This document shows, piece by piece, positions 7,644-16,173 of a DNA stretch of 35,470 bases. Every line of letters starts with the position of its first letter. Within the stretch, counting starts at the first letter, position 1. This DNA is from Bradyrhizobium sp. NAS96.2 (lineage in GTDB: Bacteria > Pseudomonadota > Alphaproteobacteria > Rhizobiales > Xanthobacteraceae), in assembly GCF_001908235.1 (NCBI RefSeq), contig NZ_LGHK01000069.1, positions 1 through 35,470 of the forward strand, given 5' to 3'. Under the pieces are notes generated by a model that saw nothing but the letters and a program-made list of their open reading frames with translations, had not been told where the DNA came from and did not search any database. The translations under genes were made by a program, and so were the position numbers.

Positions 7644-7757
7644 CTAGCTTGCGACGATGGTGCTCCCGTTGAGCTTGTCCGAGTTCAAACCGATCACTGC
7701 GGCCTGCCGGCCGCCGTTCCTGTCGAACCAAACAGCCGCGAATCTCTGAAATTTCAT
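7644..7757 (-). CDS. Possible 37-residue small protein
   Basis: This short open frame starts at ATG 7757 (MKFQRFAAVWFDRNGG...) and ends in TAG, with GGGAG about 10 bases upstream of the start. The product is mildly basic, has no membrane helix or signal and no recognised domain. It lies alone between mtnK and the PilZ gene in a 392-base interval that otherwise seems empty. The same interval must contain promoters for both neighbours. The frame could be chance; only the ribosome-binding site and amino-acid composition support it. Confidence 0.28.
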   Translation of the reverse strand: MKFQRFAAVWFDRNGGRQAAVIGLNSDKLNGSTIVAS

Positions 7758-7908
7758 TCCAAATTCTCCCGCAGCGCGGTCACGGGATTGTCCGTAGCAT
7801 GACGGGGATTTTGCGTGCGATTGAGCTGGATGTAACTTGCGGGTATGGAGACCTGTTGATCCGCAGCACAGGCGTCGCCGGATCAACCGGAAGCGAGACG
7901 ATCGGACG

Positions 7909-8502
7909 ATGACCGACGACACCGAGACCATTTCGTTGCGCCACACCATGGTCGACGGCGTACAGCAGGACGACGACTATGAAGTGATCTGGCGCGACCT
8001 CCCGGTCGGGAGGATCATGCGGCAGCAGGACAGCCGGCAATGGTGGTGGGGCTGCAACGTCTATGGCCGGCCGCCGACAAACGGCGACAGAGGTCCTGCG
8101 ATCGATTTCAAGGACGGTCAGGTCCGCTTCAAGCTTGCCTGGGCGCGGCTCAGGCCGACCCTGACCGACGAGCAGATCGCCGTCGCGACACGCCATGCGG
8201 AGGGACTGCAGAAGCTGGCTGCCGGACAGGCTGAAGTAGCCAAATCCGACGTGGTTCAGGTCCTGCAAAACAGCCGGGGAGCGCTCCGGCATCGCGTGCT
8301 CAAGCCCGGCACCATCGAATTCAACGGCGGCGCCATCGACTGCGTGATCCGAAACATCTCGGAGACCGGCGCCGCGCTCGAAGTCACCAGCCCGGTCGGC
8401 ATCCCCGAGACCTTCAATCTGGTGCTTCCCGGAGATCACACCACACGTCCATGCCGTGTCGCCTGGCGCAGGGAGCGCCGCATCGGGGTCAGGTTCACGT
8501 AG
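7909..8502 (+). CDS. PilZ-domain protein with N-terminal Trp-rich module
   Basis: This 197-residue protein probably binds cyclic di-GMP. The C-terminal part (about residues 120-197) is a PilZ domain: RGALRHRVLKPGTIEF holds the RxxxR loop, and IRNISETGAALEV holds the [D/N]xSxxG motif. It ends in CRVAWRRERRIGVRF, a usual PilZ ending. The first 80 or so residues contain YEVIWRDLPVGRIMRQQ, a WWWG segment and LAWARLRPTLTDEQ; they resemble small stand-alone rhizobial proteins annotated only as hypothetical. ATG 7909 was chosen because the upstream open frame is Arg-rich and looks untranslated. It is likely a single-gene transcript; the next gene starts 80 bases later. The output partner is unknown. 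Confidence 0.75.
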   Translation: MTDDTETISLRHTMVDGVQQDDDYEVIWRDLPVGRIMRQQDSRQWWWGCNVYGRPPTNGDRGPAIDFKDGQVRFKLAWARLRPTLTDEQIAVATRHAEGLQKLAAGQAEVAKSDVVQVLQNSRGALRHRVLKPGTIEFNGGAIDCVIRNISETGAALEVTSPVGIPETFNLVLPGDHTTRPCRVAWRRERRIGVRFT

Positions 8503-8582
8503 TCCTCAGGCCGGGGAAACTGTTCCCGCATGCCGCCTCGCTCATGTAGGCTACTTCGCAACTCGGCCCGCAGGTTCGCCCC

Positions 8583-9878
8583 ATGTTCGTCGCCGTGTTC
8601 TCGATCTTCGCCGCCAGTCGCAAGGATCCGCTTGTCGACATGGTCGAGCGCGTGCACGCCGGCTTCCTTGCAGCCGGTTTGGGTGAGCCGACGGTACGGT
8701 TCAGACTGTCCGATCCCCCGCTCAGCGCCGAGATCGCCGCCGTGCAAACCGTTGCGGGGACGAAGCGCGTTTCAAGCATCGCCAGGGTGCTCAAGCGTTG
8801 GCCCGAATTGGAGCGCTTCGCGCGCACGACCGGCTCGGTTGGTCCCGGCAGGGCTGAAGTCCGCGCGATGTCGAACGTGACCGAGACCGGCACCATCGAG
8901 GCGGTCGACTTCGCGATCCTCAGGGAGATCGCAGCGGGCGTCCCGAAGTCATTTCCATGCCATGCCATCGACATGCATTTCTCGGTGCCCGCTTTCTCGG
9001 ATGGCCCACAGCTGCCCGCGACACCGGACCTGCAGACTCTTCGCGGCCTGATGCGCGCCGGCGTCGACATCGGCGCCGGACACCCGACGTCGCCCGGCAT
9101 CAGCGTGCACGACAAGTGGTGGGTGAACGGGCGGCAGCGGTCGCTCGCCGCGCTGCGCATCGTCGAAGCCGATCCGCAGGCGAAGAAATTGCTGGAGCCG
9201 CCGGCCGATGTCGCAGCCCTGCTTGCGGCCTGCGGCAAAGTGCGAAAGACGGTGCAGGTCCCGATGGTCGCGGCGCCCGCCGCTGCGGAGCCGGCTGCCG
9301 CCCCGCATCCCGGCGACTTGCCTCAGCCGGTGGATGACGCCATCCGCACGGTCGTGCGTAAGCATCGGGCGGGGATGACCGAGCTGCTCGAGACCCTTCC
9401 ACACGATCTGCCCCATCAGGTCGAGAACGTGACTGCGACGGCCTCCGGCGAGAGCCCGAGCGCCGGCCCCAAGAAGCCCGATCTGGTGCGCGCCTTTGCG
9501 CCGCTCGGCTACGATTGCCGCGGCGACAGCGGATCGTTCCGGCTGCAGCGGCGCACGCCGCGCAATCTCACCGTCAGGCTCCAGGTCGATGTCGGCAGCT
9601 GGGGCAGTTCGGTCACCGCCTTCATGCAGGTGATCGGAATGGTGAACGGGCATGCCTTCAAGGCGACGCTGCCGCTTCATGCCTCACGCCGCGCGGTCCG
9701 CGGCGACGTGAGAGGGGTCGAGTTGCCGAGCCAATTCCCGATCGGCGACGCCGAGCGATGGCGGCAAATAACTGGCAATCTCGCAACGCTCGTCGCAGCG
9801 CTTGATCGCAGCTTCGTGCCTGACATCGAGGCGATCTCCGGCCCCTCACCCGAGTGGTTCCGGCCTGAGCAAACCTGA
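8583..9878 (+). CDS. Hypothetical protein, two-region architecture
   Basis: I do not recognise this 431-residue protein. Residues 1-230 or so form a mixed alpha/beta region with no signal peptide despite a hydrophobic start (MFVAVFSIFAASRKD). An Ala/Pro-rich linker (AAPAAAEPAAAPHPGD) follows. The C-terminal 130 residues (from PKKPDLVRAFAPLGYDCRGD) read like a compact beta-rich domain, with FRLQRRTPRNLTVRLQVDVG and repeated strands. The layout Gly-Tyr..Gly..Phe-x-x-R loosely recalls the DUF4304-type fold, but that is only an impression. Codon use matches the neighbours, and the frame is open throughout with GC-rich third positions. The start lacks a clear ribosome-binding site, so a later ATG is possible. 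The nearest same-strand neighbour is the PilZ gene. Confidence 0.62.
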   Translation: MFVAVFSIFAASRKDPLVDMVERVHAGFLAAGLGEPTVRFRLSDPPLSAEIAAVQTVAGTKRVSSIARVLKRWPELERFARTTGSVGPGRAEVRAMSNVTETGTIEAVDFAILREIAAGVPKSFPCHAIDMHFSVPAFSDGPQLPATPDLQTLRGLMRAGVDIGAGHPTSPGISVHDKWWVNGRQRSLAALRIVEADPQAKKLLEPPADVAALLAACGKVRKTVQVPMVAAPAAAEPAAAPHPGDLPQPVDDAIRTVVRKHRAGMTELLETLPHDLPHQVENVTATASGESPSAGPKKPDLVRAFAPLGYDCRGDSGSFRLQRRTPRNLTVRLQVDVGSWGSSVTAFMQVIGMVNGHAFKATLPLHASRRAVRGDVRGVELPSQFPIGDAERWRQITGNLATLVAALDRSFVPDIEAISGPSPEWFRPEQT

Positions 9879-9934
9879 GTTCGGCGCTCACCTGTCAGCA
9901 CGACACGCCGGCTCATGCGGGCGACCTGGCTGCC

Positions 9935-10219
9935 TCAGTTATGAAATTCCGGCATCCCCATCAGCTTCGACAGCCGCTCGATCGAGAGATAGCCGGAATA
10001 ATACGCCCACATCGCGATCGCGAAGATCACGGCCGAGATCACCGTGGTCCACAACAGCTTGCGGCCCATCCGTGCCAGGATCGGTGCGCCGGGGTCGGTG
10101 CCGGGCGCACCGACACCGTCCTCGTGCTGGCTGCGCACGCCGAACGGCAGCGTCAGGAACAGCACGAGCCACCAAAGGACGAAGTAGACCGCGAGCCCGG
10201 TGGAGATTTGATACGCCAT
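9935..10219 (-). CDS. DUF1467 family small membrane protein
   Basis: This 94-residue protein has two hydrophobic helices: residues about 8-27 (GLAVYFVLWWLVLFLTLPFG) and 54-72 (LLWTTVISAVIFAIAMWAY). They are joined by a polar loop RSQHEDGVGAPGTDPGAPI. The VYFVLWWLVLFLTLPFGVRSQ pattern is the hallmark of DUF1467, a family of alphaproteobacterial inner-membrane proteins with no known function. It starts 6 bases after the mce stop and is commonly encoded right after mce in Rhizobiales, which supports the call and suggests one transcript. In many relatives proS follows; here an unrelated, convergent gene is found instead. Confidence 0.85.
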   Translation of the reverse strand: MAYQISTGLAVYFVLWWLVLFLTLPFGVRSQHEDGVGAPGTDPGAPILARMGRKLLWTTVISAVIFAIAMWAYYSGYLSIERLSKLMGMPEFHN

Positions 10220-10225
10220 ATGGCC

Positions 10226-10630
10226 TCAGGCCTGTTCGATCTCGACCAAGGCGCCGGAAAAGTCCTTGGGGTGGAAGAACAGCACCGGCTTGCCGTGCGC
10301 GCCGATCTTCGGCTGGCCGTCGCCCAGCACCCGGGCGCCCTCGGCGATCATGCGGTCACGGGCCGCGATGATGTCGGGCACATCGTAGCAGACATGGTGG
10401 ATGCCGCCGTCGGCGTTGCGCTCGACGAATTTTGCGATCGGCGAGGCCTCGCCGAGCGGCTCGATGAACTCGATCTTGGTGTTCGGCAGTGTCACGAACA
10501 CGGTGATGACGCCATGCTCCGGCAGCGGCACCGCGTCGGAAATCTCGGCATTGAAGGCGGTGCCGTAGATCTTGGCGGCCTGCTTGGCGTCCTTGACCGC
10601 GATGGCGACGTGATTGAGCCGGCCCAGCAT
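10226..10630 (-). CDS. mce: Methylmalonyl-CoA epimerase
   Basis: This 134-residue VOC (glyoxalase-fold) enzyme interconverts (R)- and (S)-methylmalonyl-CoA, linking propionyl-CoA catabolism to the mutase that makes succinyl-CoA. The two beta-alpha-beta-beta-beta units are visible: the first begins LNHVAIAVKD with metal ligand His7, the second GGIHHVCYDV with His79, and Glu130 in SGALVEIEQ completes the metal site. The motifs KIEFIEPLGE and HPKDFSGALVE are characteristic of the epimerase rather than of glyoxalase I. ATG 10630 is preceded by GGGAGAAAG. It lies between rnj (43 bases upstream) and DUF1467 (6 bases downstream) on the same strand. Confidence 0.93.
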   Translation of the reverse strand: MLGRLNHVAIAVKDAKQAAKIYGTAFNAEISDAVPLPEHGVITVFVTLPNTKIEFIEPLGEASPIAKFVERNADGGIHHVCYDVPDIIAARDRMIAEGARVLGDGQPKIGAHGKPVLFFHPKDFSGALVEIEQA

Positions 10631-10673
10631 CTCTTTCTCCCTTGTGTCGTTGCGCGCGTTTCGAAACCGCGCG

Positions 10674-12344
10674 TCAAACCGTCAGTACGTGCACGACGCA
10701 GATCGGCTTCTTGCCCCATTGCTCGTTCAATGCGGCCCGCACCGCCCGGCGCACCGATTCGCCGAGCGCGTCCGGATCGCGCCGCCGCGGCTTCGGCAAG
10801 CCCTCGATCGTCGAGACCACCACGTCGAACACGATGTCGTCGAGCAGTTCGCCAGCGGCATTGTTCTCCGGCATGCCGACGAGATCAACCTCGGGATCGT
10901 CGGCTATTTCGCCCTGCTGGGTCATCGCGATGGCGACGAAAGCGCAGCCGGCAAAACCCATCCGCCGCCGCTCCACCACGGCGCGCGACTTGGAATCCTC
11001 GAGGATGGTGCCGTCCTTGTAGAGCCGGCCCGCCGGCACTTCGCCGATGATGCCGGGCTCGCCGGGCCCGAGCTTGACCAGGTCGCCATTGCGGCAGGTC
11101 TGGACCTTGGGGACGCCGGCGGCGCGCGCCAGCTTGGCGTGCTCGGCAAGATGCAGCGCCTCGCCATGCACCGGGATCAGGAGCTGCGGCCGCACCCAGG
11201 AGATCATGTCGCGCAGCTCGTCGCGGCGCGGATGGCCGGAGACGTGCACCAGATGCTCGCGATCGGTGATGATCTCGACGCCCTGCGTCACCAGCCCGTT
11301 GATGATGCCGCCGACCGCCTTCTCGTTGCCGGGAATGGTGCGGGAGGAGAAGATCACGGTGTCGCCCTTGTTCAGGGTCACCTGCGGGTGGTCGTTGTTG
11401 GCGATCCGGGCCAGCGCGGCGCGGGGTTCGCCCTGGCTGCCGGTGCACAGCGCCAGCACCTTGTCAGGCGGAAAATGTCCGTAATAATCGGCGCTGCGGA
11501 ATTTGTGCGAACCGTCGAGATAGCCGCATTCGCGCGCGACCTGCACCACGCGCTCCATGGCGCGGCCGACCACCACCACCTCGCGATCGGCGGCGTTCGC
11601 AGCATCCGCCACCGCCCTCACCCGGGCGACGTTGGAGGCGAAGGTGGTGACCGCGACCCGGCCCTTGGCCGCCTTGACCAGCTTCTTGATCGTGGCGGCG
11701 ACCTCGGTCTCGGAGGGCGAGCGCCCGTCGCGTACCGCATTGGTGGAATCGCCGACCAGCGCCAGCACGCCTTCGTCGCCGAGCTCGCGCAGCCGTCGCT
11801 CGTCGGTCGGCTGGCCGATGATCGGGGTCGGGTCGATCTTCCAGTCGCCAGTGTGCAGCACGGTGCCGATATCGGTCTTGATCGCCAGCGCGTGCGATTC
11901 CGGAATCGAATGCGCGACCGGGATGAACTCGACATTGAACGGCCCGATATCGACCCGGCCGCCCGACGGGATCACGGTGACCGGGATTTTTGGCGGATTG
12001 CGCTCGGCGGCGCATTTGGCCTCGAACAGCGCCGCAGAGAACTGCGTCGCGTAGATCTTGCAGCCGAGCTTCGGCCAGAGGTCGATGATCGCGCCGAAAT
12101 GGTCCTCATGGGCGTGCGTCAGCACGAGGCCCATCAGGTTGTTGCGCTCCTTCTCCAGGAAGCGGACATCAGGCATGATCAGGTCGATACCCGGCAGATG
12201 CTCCTCGTCGCCGAAGGAGACGCCGAGATCGACCGCGAGGAACGAGCGCTGGTGGCGGTTGCCGAGGCCGTAGATCGACAAATTCATGCCGATCTCGCCG
12301 ACGCCGCCGAGCGGTGCAAAGGTGAGCTCGTCGGGTCGCGCCAT
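10674..12344 (-). CDS. rnj: Ribonuclease J
   Basis: This 556-residue enzyme of the metallo-beta-lactamase/beta-CASP superfamily processes and degrades RNA with 5'-to-3' exonuclease and endonuclease activity, including rRNA and mRNA ends. The zinc motif is LTHAHEDHFG (His77, His79, Asp81, His82), preceded by the N-terminal LGGVGEIGMN. Further ligands lie in PVAHSIPESHAL and HTGDWKID. The beta-CASP part contains ALCTGSQGEPRAAL and HVSGHPRRDELRDM, and the C-terminal domain follows PVHGEALHL. Length is normal for alphaproteobacterial RNase J. The start overlaps the birA stop in TGATG, so translation is probably coupled. GAGGG lies upstream of ATG 12344. Confidence 0.95.
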   Translation of the reverse strand: MARPDELTFAPLGGVGEIGMNLSIYGLGNRHQRSFLAVDLGVSFGDEEHLPGIDLIMPDVRFLEKERNNLMGLVLTHAHEDHFGAIIDLWPKLGCKIYATQFSAALFEAKCAAERNPPKIPVTVIPSGGRVDIGPFNVEFIPVAHSIPESHALAIKTDIGTVLHTGDWKIDPTPIIGQPTDERRLRELGDEGVLALVGDSTNAVRDGRSPSETEVAATIKKLVKAAKGRVAVTTFASNVARVRAVADAANAADREVVVVGRAMERVVQVARECGYLDGSHKFRSADYYGHFPPDKVLALCTGSQGEPRAALARIANNDHPQVTLNKGDTVIFSSRTIPGNEKAVGGIINGLVTQGVEIITDREHLVHVSGHPRRDELRDMISWVRPQLLIPVHGEALHLAEHAKLARAAGVPKVQTCRNGDLVKLGPGEPGIIGEVPAGRLYKDGTILEDSKSRAVVERRRMGFAGCAFVAIAMTQQGEIADDPEVDLVGMPENNAAGELLDDIVFDVVVSTIEGLPKPRRRDPDALGESVRRAVRAALNEQWGKKPICVVHVLTV

Positions 12345-13150
12345 CAGTTCGCCCTCACCGAGGCTGCGGTGCCGAAATAGACCTCGCCGGCCGTCACGGG
12401 CATGCGCTGTCCATCGGCAGTGCGGACGATCAGGCAGCCGGTATCGTCGATCGTATCAAAGATGCCTTCGAGGGTCGCCGAGCCGGTCTGGACCGCGACC
12501 TTCTCGCCGAGCCCGGCAGCACGCTCCAGCCACAGCCTGCGGATCTCAGGAAAGCCGCGGCCATCGTCCCAGATGCCGCGAAACTCAACCCAGGCGTCGG
12601 ACAACGCGGTGAACAGCTCTTCCGCGCCGATCTGGATACCGAGCGCGGCGAGCGAGACCGCCGGTGTCGGCGTTCCCTCGGGCGCAGCGATGACATTTGT
12701 GCCGATGCCGACGACGACCGCCAGCCGGCTGCCGATGGCCTCGGCCTCGAGCAGGATGCCCGACAGCTTCTTGCCGTTGGCCAGCACGTCGTTCGGCCAT
12801 TTCAGGGTGAACTTCGGGCTATCGGGCCCAAGCCGCAGCGCCGCCTCGATGCCGACCTTCTGCAGCGCGGCTTCGAGCGACAGCCCGGCGGCAAAGCCGA
12901 GCGTTGCCGCGACCGCCGGCTGAACATCGGTCACTTCGAGGATGCTGCTGGCGAGATTGCCGCGCGGCGCGACCCAGACTCGCTGGCGCCGGCCGCGGCC
13001 TGCGGTCTGCTCCGGTGTCACGAACCACATCGGCCCCTGCTCGCCGTCGCGGGCACGCAGCATCGCCTCGGCGTTGGTCGAGCCGATCTGATCGAAGCCG
13101 GCGAGCTTGGTGCCCGCCGCGATGGCCCGGGGTCCGAGCGTGAAGGTCAT
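12344..13150 (-). CDS. birA: Biotin--[acetyl-CoA-carboxylase] ligase
   Basis: This 268-residue enzyme makes biotinyl-AMP and transfers biotin to biotin-dependent carboxylases. The biotinyl-AMP loop is seen as TAGRGRRQRVWVAPRGNL (residues 49-66) and the catalytic KWPNDVLANGKKLSGILLE follows; the VVGIGTNV strand is typical. The C-terminal SH3-like piece ends in AGEVYFGT. The N-terminal winged-helix repressor domain of E. coli BirA is absent, so it is a ligase only (group I type). It sits between nuoN and rnj on the same strand, a frequent Rhizobiales order. The start ATG 13150 lacks a strong ribosome-binding site; 60 bases separate it from nuoN. Confidence 0.92.
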   Translation of the reverse strand: MTFTLGPRAIAAGTKLAGFDQIGSTNAEAMLRARDGEQGPMWFVTPEQTAGRGRRQRVWVAPRGNLASSILEVTDVQPAVAATLGFAAGLSLEAALQKVGIEAALRLGPDSPKFTLKWPNDVLANGKKLSGILLEAEAIGSRLAVVVGIGTNVIAAPEGTPTPAVSLAALGIQIGAEELFTALSDAWVEFRGIWDDGRGFPEIRRLWLERAAGLGEKVAVQTGSATLEGIFDTIDDTGCLIVRTADGQRMPVTAGEVYFGTAASVRAN

Positions 13151-13210
13151 ATCGAATCTATGCGCATGATCCGTTCCGAAAGCCAGCGTCCTGTTCCGGA
13201 ACCGAGCGCG

Positions 13211-14647
13211 TTAAAATAGCGATTTCGCCGCTGTCGTCGCCACGCTCACCAGCGGGCCTGGATAGGCGAAGAAGAAGATGTTGAAGATGCCTGCGACCGC
13301 CAGCACGGTGCGCAGCTCAACGCGGACCGGGTCGAGCTTGCCGAGCGGCTGGTCGAAATACATCACCTTGACGATCGACAGATAGTAGAACGCGCCCACC
13401 ACGCTGGTCAGCACGCCGATCACCGCGAGCGTGAACAGGTTGGCCTTGATCGCGGCGACGAACACGTACCACTTGCCGAAGAAGCCGGCGAGCGGCGGCA
13501 CGCCGGCCAGCGAGAACAGCAGCATCGCGAAGATGAAGGCGATCAGCGGGTTGGTGCGCGACAGGCCGGCGAAATCGCTGATCTGCTCCAGCGGCTGGCC
13601 GTTGCGCTTCATCGCCAGGATGATGCTGAAGGAGCCGAGCGTCATCGCGACATAGATCGCGATGTAGATCAAGACGCCCTGCGCGCCCTCGACCGTGCCG
13701 GAGGCCAGGCCGACCAGGGCAAAGCCCATATGGCCGATCGAGGAATAGGCCATCAGGCGCTTGATGTTGGTCTGGCCGATCGCGGCGAACGAGCCCAGCG
13801 CCATCGATGCGATCGCGACGAACACCAGGATCTGCTGCCACTGGGAGACGATGCCCGGGAACGCGGTCAGCGTCGCACGGGTGAACACGGCGAGCGCCGC
13901 GACCTTCGGGGCAGACGCGAAGAACGCCGTCACCGGGGTCGGCGCGCCCTCATAGACGTCGGGCGTCCACATGTGGAACGGCACCGCCGAGACCTTGAAG
14001 CAGAGGCCGGCGAGCAGGAACACCAGGCCGAACACGATGCCGATGCTGCCCGTGGTGGCCGCTGCCGCGATGCCGGCGAAGCTGACCGTGCCGGTGAAGC
14101 CGTAGATCAGCGAGGCGCCGTAAAGCAGCATGCCCGACGACAGCGCGCCGAGCACGAAGTACTTCAGGCCGGCTTCGCTCGACTTGGCATTGTCGCGCTG
14201 GCTGGCAGCGACGACATAGAGCGCAAGGCTCATCAGCTCGAGGCCGAGATAGAGCGAAATCAGGTCGCCGGCCGAGATCAGCACCATCATGCCGAGCGTC
14301 GACAACAGCACCAGGATGGAGAACTCGAAGGTGCGGCTCGACGGCTGGGACAGATATTCGGTCGACAGGATCAGCGTCGCCGCCGAGGCGATCAGGGCGA
14401 GGACCTTCAGGAAGCGGGCGAAGTCGTCGACGATGAAGCTGCCGCCGAAGGTCACGAGCTTGCCGGCCGGCAGCCAGAGCTCCAGCGCGCCGGTTGCGAC
14501 CAGCAGCAGCACCGCGAGCGTGGTGATGAGGCGCGTCGTCCCCTGCCCGCGATAGGCTCCGATCATCAACAGCACCATGGCGCCGACCGCGAGCACCAGC
14601 TCCGGCAGCACCGGCTGCAACTGATAACCTGCACTGGAAAAGCTCAT
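13211..14647 (-). CDS. nuoN: NADH-quinone oxidoreductase subunit N
   Basis: This 478-residue, 14-helix membrane subunit is one of three antiporter-like proton channels of complex I. The key charged residues are in place: Glu137 in GLELMSLALYV (helix 5) and Lys218 in FKVSAVPFHMWTPDVYEG (helix 7), equivalent to the E. coli pair near 133 and 217. The segment GQTNIKRLMAYSSIGHMGF is the usual discontinuous helix and amphipathic loop region. It is the last gene of the nuo operon, 11 bases after nuoM. The gene is full length with no frame disruption. Confidence 0.97.
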   Translation of the reverse strand: MSFSSAGYQLQPVLPELVLAVGAMVLLMIGAYRGQGTTRLITTLAVLLLVATGALELWLPAGKLVTFGGSFIVDDFARFLKVLALIASAATLILSTEYLSQPSSRTFEFSILVLLSTLGMMVLISAGDLISLYLGLELMSLALYVVAASQRDNAKSSEAGLKYFVLGALSSGMLLYGASLIYGFTGTVSFAGIAAAATTGSIGIVFGLVFLLAGLCFKVSAVPFHMWTPDVYEGAPTPVTAFFASAPKVAALAVFTRATLTAFPGIVSQWQQILVFVAIASMALGSFAAIGQTNIKRLMAYSSIGHMGFALVGLASGTVEGAQGVLIYIAIYVAMTLGSFSIILAMKRNGQPLEQISDFAGLSRTNPLIAFIFAMLLFSLAGVPPLAGFFGKWYVFVAAIKANLFTLAVIGVLTSVVGAFYYLSIVKVMYFDQPLGKLDPVRVELRTVLAVAGIFNIFFFAYPGPLVSVATTAAKSLF

Positions 14648-14658
14648 GGGCTAAGGCC

Positions 14659-16173
14659 TTACTGGACGGTCAGCGCGGCTGCCTTCACGGCAGTCACGGC
14701 GGTTTGGTAGTTGTTGACGAGCTGCTGCACCGAGGCGGCCGACATGTCGAGCACCGGCTTCGGATAGACGCCGAACAGGATGGTCAGCGCGATCAGCGGG
14801 AACAGCGTCACGCATTCGCGGAAGGTGAGATCCTTGATCGACATCAAGGACGGCTTGACCAGCGCGCCGAACACCACCTTGCGGTAGAGCCAGAGCGCGT
14901 AACAGGCCGACAGGATCACGCCCGTGGTGGCGAAGAACGCCGTCGGCAGCGAGATCTTGAAGGTGCCGAGCAGCGTCATGAACTCGCCGACGAATCCGCT
15001 CGTGCCCGGCAGACCGACATTGGCCATGGTGAAGATCATGAAGGTCATCGCGTAGAGCGGCATCCGGTTGACGAGGCCGCCATAGGCCGCGATCTCGCGA
15101 GTGTGCATGCGGTCGTAGACGATGCCGACGCAGAGGAACAGCGCGCCGGAGACGATGCCGTGCGAGACCATCTGGAACATGCCGCCGGCGACGCCCTGGG
15201 TGGTCACCGCGAAGATGCCCATGGTGACGAAGCCCATATGCGCGACGGAGGAGTACGCGATCAGCTTCTTCATGTCCTCCTGCATCATCGCCACCAGCGA
15301 GGTGTAGATGATGGCGATGACGGACAGCGTGAACACGAACGGCGCGAAGTCGTGCGAGGCCAGCGGGAACATCGGCAGCGAGAAGCGCAGGAAGCCGTAG
15401 CCGCCCATCTTCAGGAGGATCGCCGCGAGGATAACCGAGCCGGCCGTCGGCGCCTCGACGTGCGCGTCGGGCAGCCAGGTGTGCACCGGCCACATCGGCA
15501 TCTTCACCGCGAACGAGGCGAAGAAGGCGATCCACGCCCAGGTCTGCATGCCGCGCGGCACCGCGGTGTGCATCAGGGTCGGGATGTCGGTGGTGCCGGC
15601 GTTCCAGTACAGCGCCATGATGGCGAGCAGCATCAGGACCGAGCCGAGGAACGTGTAGAGGAAGAACTTGAACGACGCGTAGACCCGGCGCGGACCGCCC
15701 CAGACGCCGATGATCAGGAACATCGGGATCAGGCCGCCCTCGAAGAACAGATAGAACAGCACGAGGTCGAGCGCCGAGAAGGTGCCGATCATCAGCGTTT
15801 CCAGGATCAGGAACGCCATCATGTATTCGCCGACACGCTGCGTCACCGACCTCCAGCTCGCGATGATGCAGAGCGGCATGATCGCGGTGGTCAGGATGAG
15901 CAGCGGCAGCGAGATGCCGTCGACGCCCATGTGGTAGGTGATGCCGGTGGCGAGCCAGGACGCCTTCTCGACGAACTGGAAGTCGGTCGAGGCCGGATCG
16001 AAGCGCGCCACCAGGATCAGCGACACAGCGAAGGTGATCAGCGTGGTCCACAGCGCGATCCAGCGCGCCGTGCGGTTGGCGCTCTCGTCGCCGCCCCGTG
16101 CCAAGAGATAGACCAGGATCGCGCCGACCGCCGGCAGGAAGGTCGTGACCGAAAGGATGGGCCAGGTTGTCAT
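14659..16173 (-). CDS. nuoM: NADH-quinone oxidoreductase subunit M
   Basis: This 504-residue membrane subunit is the second antiporter-like channel of complex I. Glu145 in [12 protein letters not shown] and Lys224 in [20 protein letters not shown] match the essential helix 5 Glu and helix 7 Lys of the family (E. coli 144 and 234 region). The helix 8 to 11 loop [18 protein letters not shown] is conserved. The ATG at 16173 directly abuts the nuoL stop (TAAATG), so translational coupling is likely. The protein is complete. Confidence 0.97.
   Translation of the reverse strand: MTTWPILSVTTFLPAVGAILVYLLARGGDESANRTARWIALWTTLITFAVSLILVARFDPASTDFQFVEKASWLATGITYHMGVDGISLPLLILTTAIMPLCIIASWRSVTQRVGEYMMAFLILETLMIGTFSALDLVLFYLFFEGGLIPMFLIIGVWGGPRRVYASFKFFLYTFLGSVLMLLAIMALYWNAGTTDIPTLMHTAVPRGMQTWAWIAFFASFAVKMPMWPVHTWLPDAHVEAPTAGSVILAAILLKMGGYGFLRFSLPMFPLASHDFAPFVFTLSVIAIIYTSLVAMMQEDMKKLIAYSSVAHMGFVTMGIFAVTTQGVAGGMFQMVSHGIVSGALFLCVGIVYDRMHTREIAAYGGLVNRMPLYAMTFMIFTMANVGLPGTSGFVGEFMTLLGTFKISLPTAFFATTGVILSACYALWLYRKVVFGALVKPSLMSIKDLTFRECVTLFPLIALTILFGVYPKPVLDMSAASVQQLVNNYQTAVTAVKAAALTVQ

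Noticed and set aside
10614..12380. 588-codon plus-strand open frame opposite RNase J
   Set aside because: Composition is that of an antisense shadow; RNase J with its zinc motif is on the minus strand.
13151..13210. Short palindromic motifs (TTCCGGAA, ATGCGCAT) between nuoN and birA
   Set aside because: They may be a piece of a dispersed Bradyrhizobium repeat, but the gap is too short and the pairing too weak to call a repeat or terminator.
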